Program-made: the position numbers and the translations under genes
Source: Petrosia ficiformis
Taxonomy: Eukaryota; Porifera; Demospongiae; Haplosclerida; Petrosiidae
Assembly (NCBI GenBank): GCA_947044365.1
Contig: OX345636.1
Location: 46,315,037-46,379,036, forward strand
Reading direction: 5' to 3'
Length of the DNA stretch: 64,000 bases
Shown: piece by piece, positions 1 through 12,700 of the stretch
How positions within the stretch are numbered: the stretch's first letter is position 1
How the letters are laid out: each line of letters starts with the position of its first letter
Notes under the pieces: model-generated
Seen by the model: only the letters and a program-made list of their open reading frames with translations
Told to the model about the DNA's origin: nothing
Databases searched by the model: none

Positions 1-768
1 TACGACTATAAATAATATTACACATTACGATGTACTGGTTGTATGATACGACTATAAATAATATTACATATCACGATGTACTGGTTGTATGATACGAATA
101 GTATTGCACATCATGATGTACTGGTGTATTAACGAATAGTATTACACATCATGATGTACTGGTTGTATGATACGACTATAAATAGTATTACACATCACGA
201 TGTACTGGTGTATGATACGACTATAAATAATATTACACATCACGATGTACTGGTTGTATGATACGACTATAAATAATATCACACATCACGATGTACTGGT
301 GTATGATACGACTATAAATAATATTACACATCACGATGTACTGGTTGTATGATATGACTATAAATAATATCACACATCATGATGTACTGGTTGTATGATA
401 TGACTATAAATAATATCACACATCATGATGTACTGGTTGTATGATACGACTATAAATAATATCACATATCACGATGTACTGGTTGTATGATACGACTATA
501 AATAATATCACACATCATGATGTACTGGTTGTATGATACGACTATAAATAATATCACACATCACGATGTACTGGTTGTATGATACGACTATAAATAATAT
601 CACACATCATGATGTACTGGTTGTATGATACGACTATAAATAATATCACACATCATGATGTACTGGTTGTATGATACGACTATAAATAATATCACACATC
701 ATGATGTACTGGTTGTATGATACGACTATAAATAATATCACACATCACGATGTACTGGTTGTATGATA
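1..768. repeat. 46-bp minisatellite array
   Basis: About 17 head-to-tail copies of a 46-bp unit, recognisable by TACGACTATAAATAATAT followed by CACATCAYGATGTACTGG. Early copies are more divergent and two are shortened (around 95-150). The right end stops at about 768 in unique AT-rich sequence and the array runs off the left edge, so its full size is unknown. No reading frame stays open through it. It probably lies in an intron of, or upstream of, SRCR gene A. Confidence 0.95.
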
Positions 769-1073
769 TGATTTGTCTAATTTTATACATAATTATAAGA
801 AATTAAGTTTTGCAATTATTGTCTAAAGGTAACTTGCAATATTGCAACTACTCATTGATACTGTTTATGATAACAGAAATACATGTAGACTCGTTTTTTT
901 ATAAGGTGACACTTCTGATCCTTCTTTTGAGAGCATAGAGTATTAAGTGTTATTGTAATTTTAACTACACACAAATGTTATAACACTAATTGCAGTAAGA
1001 CAATATTTTAACATTGCAATAATATTGGCAGACCAAAATCATGCAATACAACAAGTGTATATAGAGAAAAAAG

Positions 1074-1475
1074 TATCCCTATGATTGCTTTATGGTGTCC
1101 AGCATTCAGTAATCATGGCTGACTTTATCATGCCCGAAACACAACAGCCTATTATAGTTATTATTTTGATTATATACTCTGTTTACCTTTTATAGAACCT
1201 TGTAGAACTTTAAGAATACATTTCAGGTAGAATAGCTAGCTATTAGTTCCAGTGTCTACGTAAGCTACACAGCTTTCTTTCTGCTGGTGTGTAGAGCTTG
1301 ATCACGCGTTCTTTTTCGCGCCACGCCCATTAATTGGCCGAGCCCCCGGGAATGATGTAACTTCCTTAACTACGTATACAACGCATACTCGCGTAGGTGA
1401 CACAAGAATATATATATATAAACATACATTGAACCCGTGGGAAAGCAATCATAGGGATGGCCCTACGGGCCATAA
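1074..1475. mobile_element. MITE-like repeat, copy 1 (ATCCCTATGATTGCTTT ends)
   Basis: The left end ATCCCTATGATTGCTTT (from 1075) is the inverse of AAAGCAATCATAGGGAT at 1442-1458, giving about 17-bp terminal inverted repeats. The interior has no coding potential that I recognise. A longer relative is at 20808-21226 and partial relatives are at 9470-9740 and 13020-13075. The element appears nested in another repeat, because the flanks (about 990-1060 and 1480-1530) recur as one block at 9350-9445. The superfamily cannot be told from what is visible. Confidence 0.7.
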
Positions 1476-1719
1476 TAATATTGCAATGTATGGGATATAT
1501 TGAATTATTGCCCAACCCTAGTGGTAGAGCATACTATGCAAAATAGTTTGCAGAGCAAGAGTGGAAAATAAAATAGCATTGAAAGGATATTGATGTTGTA
1601 CACCATGTATGTTTTTTGAAATGTGAAAGTATGAATAATTAAATTTCTACATTAACCTCAGATATAAATAATTATCTCTCTTTCTCTCCCTCTCGTTCTC
1701 TCGTTCTCAATCTAACCAG

Positions 1720-4700
1720 CTACAGTGTTGACTTGCTACCTACAGTGATTGATAATGTAGACTGTACTAATAATAGTCTTTCAGTTCTTCTACAATGTTC
1801 ATTCAGTATTGAGATCAGTTACTATTGCAGTGATAATTTGGATGTCACAGTTTCTTGCTGTAAGAGCTAAATACCAAAAATATAATAATTACTTCATAAT
1901 ATGTACTTGATTCAGGTATTTTAGATACACACTTACCCTCAAAACTAGTAATCTCTGATTTCTTTACTTGTGCTAAAGTGATGTGTACTGGTGTACTAGT
2001 AGTGTAATAATCAGTATGTACTGTGATACATCTATGTACTCATACATGTACTTGTTATGGGTAACTTAATTGTACATAATTATATATATACAGTGTACAT
2101 ATACAGTACCTATACAGTGTAGTAATCAGTATACATATACAGTATAGTAATCAGTATACATATACAGTATAGTAATCAGTATACATATACAGTGTAGTAA
2201 TCAGTATACATATACAGTGTAGTAATCAGTATACATATACAGTATAGTAATCAGTACACATATACAGTGTAGTAATCAGTATAAATATACAGTGTAGTAA
2301 TCAGTATACATATACAGTGTAGTAATCAGTATACATATACAGTGTAGTAATCAGTATACATATACAGTGTAGTAATCAGTATACATATACAGTGTAGTAA
2401 TCAGTATACATATACAGTATAGTAATCAGTATACATATACAGTGTAGTAATCAGTATACATATACAGTGTAGTAATCAGTATACATATACAGTATAGTAA
2501 TCAGTATACATATACAGTATAGTAATCAGTATACATATACAGTGTAGTAATCAGTATACATATACAGTATAGTAATCAGTATACATATACAGTGTAGTAA
2601 TCAGTATACATATACAGTATAGTAATCAGTATACATATACAGTGTAGTAATCAGTATACATATACAGTGTAATAATCAGTATACATATACAGTGTAGTAA
2701 TCAGTATACATATACAGTATAGTAATCAGTATACATATACAGTGTAGTAATCAGTATACATATACAGTGTAGTAATCAGTATACATATACAGTATAGTAA
2801 TCAGTATACATATACAGTATAGTAATCAGTATACATATACAGTGTAGTAATCAGTATACATATACAGTGTAGTAATCAGTATAAATATACAGTATAGTAA
2901 TCAGTATACATATACAGTGTAGTAATCAGTATACATATACAGTGTAGTAATCAGTATACATATACAGTATAGTAATCAGTATACATATACAGTATAGTAA
3001 TCAGTATACATATACAGTATAGTAATCAGTATACATATACAGTATAGTAATCAGTATACATATACAGTATAGTAATCAGTATACATATACAGTATAGTAA
3101 TCAGTATACATATACAGTGTAGTAATCAGTATACATATACAGTGTAGTAATCAGTATACATATGCAGTATAGTAACATGTCTTGTATTATTTAAATATTG
3201 ATTATAGTTGTTAATGTTATGACTATGGCATTATAACTTGATTACTTTACTCAATTATAAATTACCTATTATGTATGTACATGTAATTAACATGTACATG
3301 CAGTCTATAATTCCTAGCATGAGTGTGGCATGCATGAGTGTGCAGGATTGTATTTCAAGTTAATAAACAACATGTGCATTTTTTAAAGTGATTAATATCT
3401 TTTGCATTGTTATTTGATATCACACAAAATCTGATAAATGTATATGTACCTAGGAAATATTACTTGTTGGATTCAGTGTAATATAATTATTATTGTACCC
3501 TACATACATGTAATTACTAGGGCTGGAACGGATCCTGTCTTTTACTATCCAGATATCTGTTTACAACAATGGTCAGGTAACCGGATAATTGTTCTAAACA
3601 TTCACGACTTTTTTGCACTAAAATATACAGTTTTACCTCACCTTTTGTGCTGTAGTCAACTGCAATAGATGTTTATACAAGCAATATTGGTGTTTTTACA
3701 GATTGTTCTGCACTCTACAAGCCAAACATATATACATGTATATATGTGTATATACACTGTATGTATATATTAGTGTTGTTTTAGTTAACTAGAGTACATA
3801 ATAGAGAGGGCCCACTAATAGAACAACCCTGTGAAAAGTACTTGAGTTAAGATGGTGAAAAGCACGTGCTAGACCACAAGGCATTGCACAAGGCTACAAG
3901 CATGTTAATTATGTGAATAGTGATGTGTAGAAAGATACATGTACATGTACACTTACATGTACATACCGGAGCTTGAGAGAGATGTTCTATATGAGGACAG
4001 TGATTTTGAGATCGACAGTGACGATGAACCTGACTTGAAACAGTCCGAACTACCTTGCCTTACAAAATGAAATCCAATTATTCCTCGAGATTGCCAGATT
4101 CCTTCACAACTTTCTGGAGAGAGACCACAAATCCCGAAGTTTTTAGAACCTTTGACAGTGGAAGATCACCTTCCCTAATTGTATGGCATTTAGAACCAGC
4201 AACATAACTTGATAAACGAGTGAACATTGCACAGATGGGATCCATGGTGGTGTGGTGGCTGCATCATCTATCTTTGTTTATAATCCTGTCGCATAATGCC
4301 TCAATCCCTTCTTAACATGTGATGATTACATCATGAATATTATTGTAAAGGTCATGTACTTTTTGCATGGTTGTGCTAGACGCTTATATGGAAGTACAAT
4401 ACTCTCCTTCTCTTTTTATTATATACTCTTGCTTGAACTAAAAAGTCGTTTAGTATTACATTTTGACTTTTAGTTAACTAAACTATAACTAAATTACAAG
4501 TCTACTGCAATAACTAATGTATAACTAACTAAAATGAAAAATGGCCAATATATTACCCAGCCCTAATATATTACATTTATAATATACATGTATATAAGTA
4601 TTATTATTATTATTATTATATAAATTATTTAATTGTAGATGTTTTAAGCTTATTGTTCATTTCTTCCTTTACTGAAAAATAAGTAATTTGTTATGTGGTC

Positions 4701-7700
4701 AGTAGAAGATGGATGTACAGCTGGTGAGCCAACTGCCAGATATTTTCACCACTCTTGTCTGCCTCCCCATATACTCTCTATACAGCTCAGTTTAAAATTC
4801 ACCAGACATTTATCAGACCATATCCAGCATGACTAGCTGTTTCTACACCACTGCAGTAGAAGTACAATATGTATGGTTCAGTGTTTTTGATAAGCTCATA
4901 TGGCGCACCATTGGCCCAAAGAGCTTCTTATTTGGCACTGCACAGTTCTCTCTTTGGGCCAGTGGCGCAGTTAATTATGATTATATTGTCACTAACAGCA
5001 TTAACTCTTAGTTAATTGGCTCAAGATGTATTCCCAATGGTGCACACGCTAACCATTTTTGAACCAATTTGGCCCAAGCTTCAAAACTTATCAAAAACTC
5101 TGGTATGTACAATATGTATGGTTTTATAGTTTATTTTCTTGTCTTAGATACAACTAGGCTCTGGGATCAGTTGGTCTATCCTGGGTTCTTACGTCTAGTT
5201 GGAGGATCATATATAACAGAGGGCCGTGTTGAAATTTATTGTAATGAACAGTGGGGGACAGTATGTGATGATGCACTTGGTCCCCTTGAAGCAGACACTA
5301 TTTGTAGACAACTTGGATATAGTGAAGCTCTGGATTATGATCATCTCAAACTGTAAGTTGGTTATAAGATCTTACATGTACATATGGTTGGATCAATTGT
5401 CTTGTCAATTAACTTTCATGTTAATAATGGCTGTTAAATATACGTTGTTACTGGAGAGGACCTTATTTTGCCTTGCAATGATTAATGTTCTATCTAGAGA
5501 TTTTTTGTTTTGGGGGAGCTACATGTAACATTCCGACAGTTCTATATTTTACATATATAGCACACTTGCAAGTGCTATATTTCCTATACAGCACTTGCAT
5601 CTTTAAGTAATACTACGACGCCTAACATCAAAGGTACCGACAGTTCTATATTTTCCATATACAGGCTTAAAGGGTAACTGCAACAGAAAAATTTTTTGGT
5701 TTATTTTTGCAGAAAATGATAGTATTTATTACCAAAACAATGTGTATCAAAAATTAAACGATGTATCAAATCCCAACAGGGAATAATAAGCTGCACAAAA
5801 ACTGCCTTTGTAAGGTTGCAGTAGTTTAATTTTCTTATCCCACCCACGCTTCCTGTTTAATGCAAGCGCTTCCTCAGATCATAAAAAGGAAACGGGGCGC
5901 GGTTTTTACGTGACATCACAGAAGGGAGTCAATCTCGTGAAGTTGCCTCATCGTTCGAGTATTATTGCAAGCAACATACATCAAGAACATGGTTCTTCAC
6001 ATCTACCTGTTCAATTAATAAGTATATTTATTTATAGTGTTATTGCAAAAAAATACCTTTTGTTTAGGTGCTAATACGGGGCTGGTTGGGACGAGATATC
6101 AGGGTGGTTGTTCTGTTGTGTGGAGTTAATATAATCATAAACTCATTTCCCTCAACAGAGAGTATATATTGGATTTCATATGCATTACCCTAATATTTTT
6201 TTATAATAATAGTATGCATGAATGAAAAAAAAAAAAACTGGTAGGAGCTTTGGTTGTGCTATGACTGGTTTGACTCAATTCTTCATCTGCGATATTCTCT
6301 TCTGACCTTGTTATTAAACTGGACTGTATCCCCATCTCACAAACTGATGGCACTATCTGTATACCTGTAAACGTGTTAAGTATTTAGTAATCTTACAATT
6401 AATTTTGTCATACATTAATTAGCTGTACATTTTACTACTACAGGGTGAACTTGTAAGCAAACGTTGCTTTTCTGAACATTTTCTGTGCTTACAGCAGTGC
6501 TAACTTTAATAACTGATAGAGTCTCAGTTGCCACATCTTTTAACTTTACATCCTTCATCAATGAATGTGAAGTTCCTGTTGCAACACTTTTATGGTCTAC
6601 CTGTGTACTTCATGGCACTACAAAAGAATGATAAAACCAAGTAGCATCACTGTTTGGAATATTGTTTAACTTATGTAAATAGATCATATATAAAAAGTAA
6701 CTAACTAAATAATTAAGCATTTCAGAAAATTAACACAAAAAGGAGATGCAAAAAAATTATTTAACATCATAGAATTGTAAATTGTGAAGTTATTTTTATA
6801 TAGCATGCTGATATCTCTAACAGTGAACTATTTTTTAATAATTACACAAATCTGTTTGTATGTACCTTCACATGTGAAGCAAAAATGTTGGTCTCATCTT
6901 CACTGTTCTCTTTCATCATTAGAATTTTTGATCATCATTTCTTGTATTATCTAATAAAAATAGTAATACATTAATAAATATATGTAATACTAATATAAGT
7001 CAAAATTATAGCCTCATCTCACTTTCTGTCTATTTCTTTTCTGTCCTTTTTTTCTTGGTTCAGTTTCATTACTTCTCAGCAAGTTAGAACTGCATTCTTC
7101 TGAGCTACAAGGAGGTTCTCTTGTTCTTTTAAAAATAGTAGGTACAGCATCGTTCTTCAGTGTTGGTCTTTGTTTTATTCCAAACTTTCTAAAGACTTTT
7201 CAAAGCAGTCTGCAGTAAAGTGTGTGCTGCACAAAACTGAATAATGGCTTGGACCACTCCACTTATCCCTTGTTCTTTTCACAGCATCTGCCCATTGTTT
7301 TCTTAAATGTGGATGCTGAGGAAACTTAAATAAGCTCACACCATCAGTATGTTTGTTAATACAGCCTGCAGCCACACACGAATTCACGAGATTGACTCCC
7401 TTCTGTGATGTCACGTAAAACCGCACCCCATTTTCTCTTTATGAGGAAGCGCTTGCATTAAACAGGAAGCGTGGGTGGGATAAGAAAATTAAACTACTGC
7501 AACCTTACAAAGTGCAGTTTTTGTGCAGCTTATTATTCCCTGTTGGGATTTGATACATCATTTAATTTTTGATACACATTGTTTTGGTAATAAATACTAT
7601 CATTTTCTGCAAAAATAAAAAACAAATTTTTTCTGTTGCAGTTACCCTTTAATATACACATGTAGCACACTTTTTACTACGTCTGGTTCTATATTTTCCG

Positions 7701-9731
7701 GATGTTGTTTACAACACTAGAAAACAATGTGCTTACATGTACAATGTACTTTGGGTTTGTAAAAGAACTCCAAGTACTTTATTCTTTTTCTCCATCACTA
7801 GCAACATCCATCAATTCAAACTCAGTACATGTACTATAAACCGCCTCATACAGCAATTGGCTATGCCTTGAGCTGTATAAGTTTCTCAACCCAACCCCTC
7901 GTGCTATATTTCCCATATAGCACTTGCAGTGGTGTTCTTAATAGTATTGCATAATAATTACTGTGCACAATTAAATTGTGAGATTCAACCAACACTGCAT
8001 TTGGCTGGACACATTGACCACTTGATGTACAACCAGTAACTGTACACAATCTGAATAAAGTATTTTTCCTGTACAAATGATGGGTAGTTAAATGTTATCA
8101 CTTGATCAAAATTATTATCAGTATTCATACAGGATGTTTTGGGAAGCAATCAATCATGTGAAGCATACTGCTTTGCTCTCCCAGGAAAGTTTTTAATTTA
8201 AGCCCACTTCAGTTGCTTCTGGTGGCGTCTGGGCACCAGAAGGCTTGTACATGTAGATTGGATGTTGTTACATGTTCAAATTAATCTATAAGGGAGAGGA
8301 AACTCAAGTTATTTTCTCTTTCACAGTCCTACATGTATATATTCATGTTTATGTCACATTTTCCTCTAGTCCTGGTAATCATTCTGATCCAATCTGGTTG
8401 GATAATGTTGAGTGTGATGCTGTAGAATCATGTATAGGTTCATGTCAAAGATGTCCTGTAGCTGCTGATCATGACTGCAGACATGCAGAAGACTTGACAG
8501 TATCGTGTAGTGAGTATCTGTAATTAGTAATAGATTATCTCCACATTTCAGTATTGTAATAATAGAACGTTTATAAATGTACAGTACATAATATTTAAAA
8601 TACACCTTTATACTGTAGAATGGGAATTAATTGCAGTGCTAAATTTTTGCGTTTGTTGAATGGTTTGTGCAATTGCGGTTTAATTATTGCGTTTTGTCAG
8701 TCTAATTTAAATTTTTCTTTTGGTATAATTATTGTTATCAATAAGATGAATAATGAAATCTGAGTTCTCAGTGTGGTAATAGTACATGTACTTACAGAAA
8801 TACAGAATCATAAGGACATTTGATCTGCCATATTGTGTAAACCTTCTGTGATCCCAGCCTCTTTGAAGCGATTTTTATTGTTTCAGGGTGGCTATACATG
8901 ATCATATAAAGCTGTTAGCCACTTGGCACCCAGTTCCTTCATGATTGTGCTCCTCATGACCACTTTAATATCTTCAGATTGAACAGCTTTCTCAACATCC
9001 TTAGCGTACTTCTCGGCTAGTTAGGCCTGTCTCCTCCGGTGTTGGCTGGAATGTCCTGGCTCATGATTGAAGACGTCTTTCCACCATAGAGCACATGTAA
9101 GCATACCAAATATTTGATTATGGTTAATTATTTGCAAAAAATTGAAAAATCGCAATTTGCAATAATTGGGCGCTCCCAATTAATTCCCATCCTATTGTAT
9201 TAAAACTTAGTATAGTATCCGTAGATCTTGATATCAGATTGTGTCTATACAGAAATTTAGCAACCAAGTGAACTACATTGTATTCTGTCGAGTAGGGTAG
9301 TATTTTTCAAATGCATGTAGTATAACCATTAATTCATTGCAGTAAGAGTGTAAGACAATATTTTGCCTTTGCAATATTATTGGCAAACCAAAATCACATG
9401 GCAATGTATGTGATATTATTATAATGAATTATTGCCCAACCCTACTACATTGAGTTCTGTATAGTCTACGGGTATATGCGAACTATAAGAATGAAATAAC
9501 TGATAGACTCAAACATTATGTTTAAGGATCTTGTAGAAGTTTAGGAATATATTTCAGGCAGAACAGCTAGTTTGTATGTAAGCTGTAAGCAGCTTCCTTC
9601 CTGCTAGTCTATAGAGCTTGAATGCGTTTCTATTATGTGCCTTGCCATTAGTTCACCAAACCTGCACCCCTGGAATGATGCAACTTCCTTAACATATACA
9701 ACAACCATTTACAATGCAGATGTGACACGAG

Positions 9732-9772
<41 letters not shown>

Positions 9773-12700
9773 TATATATTATACAACTGTACTTATATAG
9801 TATGCTAATAGTCCTATATACTGAATAAAGGACCTGAGTTTTGTGTCTGAGGACTATATCACATCTGAGGACACAAAACGAGGGTCCTATATCGACCTAT
9901 TAGCAAACTGTATACGATATATTGTCTGATGATAGTGTACACAGAGTGGTCAGACAGGTCTATATTAAAAAAATATAGACCTCCTCTTAGACAATATATA
10001 GACCTCACCACATCAAAGGGATGATGTCACCATCATATTATATATATATTTATATTTATATCATGATGAAGCCACACTTCAAAGCTTCCGACTGGGTTAT
10101 ATATCATATATTAGGCTTTGATGTTGGATATACATGTAACATGGTTTTCGGTTAACACCTGTAAACATCAGCTCTATATACCGAATGCTGCACGTACTGA
10201 CAAGATTTGTAAAACACCAAGATGTACCTTAGTCCCGCGGCCTGTCCTAAAACTGACACGATCTCTGATCTTTGTATTTTATGCCTTTGATAGAAGACGT
10301 CATCAACAGTAGCAAAGTGTATACAGCTAGATAAGCATGACTTAGCATGACTTAGCATGGCATCCAATGGTGCCCTACCCCTCTCATTAATTCAGTAGTC
10401 TACGCATGCCCATTATACATGTAGATAATATAATTCTAATTCTTATCACACAATGATTATTATAGAATGAATATGATACAATGAATATGATTCAATGAAT
10501 ATGACAAAATAACTTCATCCTCAAGTGTTAAAGACGGTACATTTGTCCGGAGTCATCAGGATCTAGCCTGCTTTCACTGTACGGTGGGCGCTGATAACTG
10601 GAATATGATTCATAAGAGCTATGTTGAAAAGGTGAATAAAGTGGATACATGGGTGGTAATGGTTGCGGAATGGATGGAACACCAGGGGCACCATAGAATG
10701 TACAGTTGTTGTACTGTATACCAGCCAATGATGGCATCAAAGAACTTTGTGATGTGATGTTACAATTTGTTGAAATTGGTCGAAGCTTTTCAGCACCTTC
10801 AAAGACAGAATTTTCAATGTCCCTTTCAGCATCTTCATAAGTGTTTTTCTCGCCAGTTAAAACTTTACTTACAGCCAATTGCTGTTTATCAGTGACTCTT
10901 TCATACATTTGGAGGGATTCCAAGGTGCGATGACCAGCCTTTTGTTGGATCAATTTCTCTGGAACCCCAGCTTCAAAAAGACAGGACGTTCCACTCACAC
11001 GTAAACTGTGATTCGTCTTTTTCCCACTTAACCCAGCTTCAGCGCACATGTCCGCAACCATTTTTGACAGTGTATTCTTTCCAATAGGTACATTGAAATA
11101 CCATGGACAGGAGTCATCCAACGGTGCTGAAGCCATAGGTTTACAGTAGAATAAGTCATTGTCTACGGCACTTTTTGGCAATTTACTGATGTACAAATCC
11201 AATAAATAAACTGGACAGCGTTCTTTAACCTCAGGATTGGCAACAATTGTAACTATTTTGTGACCCATTTTGCCTATATTCTTTGAGGATTTTTCGCTGT
11301 AAACATATCTGTCTGGTTTATGAAGCCTTGTAAACTGAGAGAGTGTTAGACAGCGATGCTCTTCTCCTCCACGGAGACAAAAAGACTTTCCCACATAGAA
11401 AAATACACATCAGAGTAATCCTTTTGGCGAAACAGAATTCATAACTCTGATAACCACAGTGTATTCTCCTCGCTCGATATTCCTTTCGTCTGACCTGAAT
11501 CAGCTCCCACACCGTCACTACGCAATATTTTGAAAAGGTTGTCTAGTGTTACTTGAAATGAAACAAATGATGTACTTTTTTTACTCAAAAAGTTGGGATA
11601 ATCAGGATTACTATGACGCATATGACGCAGTATCCAGCTAGCAAGCTCATGATGGTCTTCGGTGGATAGGGTTTCCCGGATTACTACGAGTTTCCGTAAC
11701 AAAAACACAGAGCCATTTACAAAGAACATCAGATGGACAAGATGGCGATAACACTTCCTCGGAGCATGTGTTCTCTGCGTTTCTTTCGTTGTAGCTATCG
11801 AACCATTCACGGAAATTTGTCATCGCCCACTTACTGCTCTGTTCTGTATTCTTCGGTACGTAAGGCACAGTCATTCCCTTGAGTTTGTCTTCAGATACTG
11901 GCTGAAATCGTGGCTTTCGGCTTTTCTTTAGCAACAAAGAAACCTTGGCTTTCTTAGTTGGAGGTATGTTCTCTTTTTCCATTCCTAACAAGGAGGATTC
12001 TCGTGGATATAGTTGACAAAACCCGAGAACTTTTGAGAAGCTATACGCAGCCTGTGGATTATTATAACACGATGGCACAAAGGCACGCATGCGCATTAGA
12101 AAAAGTGTGGCTTCATCATGAAATAAATTGGTTATAACACGTGCACTCGGGTTATATCACATTTATAAATGTGATATAACCCTCGTACCGTGTTATAACC
12201 TTTACATATACACTGTATACATCTATATAGTATGTATATGTATGTAATATATATAACATGGCTTCGAGGTGTGTAACAGCAATATGAAACCTGAACCCCG
12301 AGATAGCAGCCCGAGGCAAAGCCGAGGGCTGCTATCGAGGAGTGAAGGACTGATATTGCTTATACACATCGAGAAGCTATGCTACATACATGTATAATAT
12401 ATTCTATACCTAACATGTACATCAATGTTACCTGACATCTATGGCTCTACACTCCTTTTCCCATTTGTAAATAACTCATCTCCATCTCTTTTCAATTTAA
12501 AACTTGACTGCGTATGCTCAGACTGATGCAATCTATTATGAATATCATTATACATGTAGGTCTTATATCAGCCCTGTGGTTTCATATCCACCTGTAGTTG
12601 GGTGTATATCGCGTATATAACACCTGTCGGTAACTTTGATGTGCCTGTTAGCTATGATATATATATATATATATATACATGTATATATAGTATGATGGTG

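Noticed and set aside
1..768. 46-bp array as a possible CRISPR array
   Set aside because: Units are contiguous with no unique spacers, and the setting is an animal intron.
3438..3668. 76-codon plus-strand frame
   Set aside because: No domain, no splice context, and it overlaps the start of a probable hAT relic; reads as chance.
10118..10367. Two overlapping short frames on opposite strands near the recombinase 3' end
   Set aside because: No motif; they lie beyond the stop of the recombinase frame, in inverted-repeat flank.
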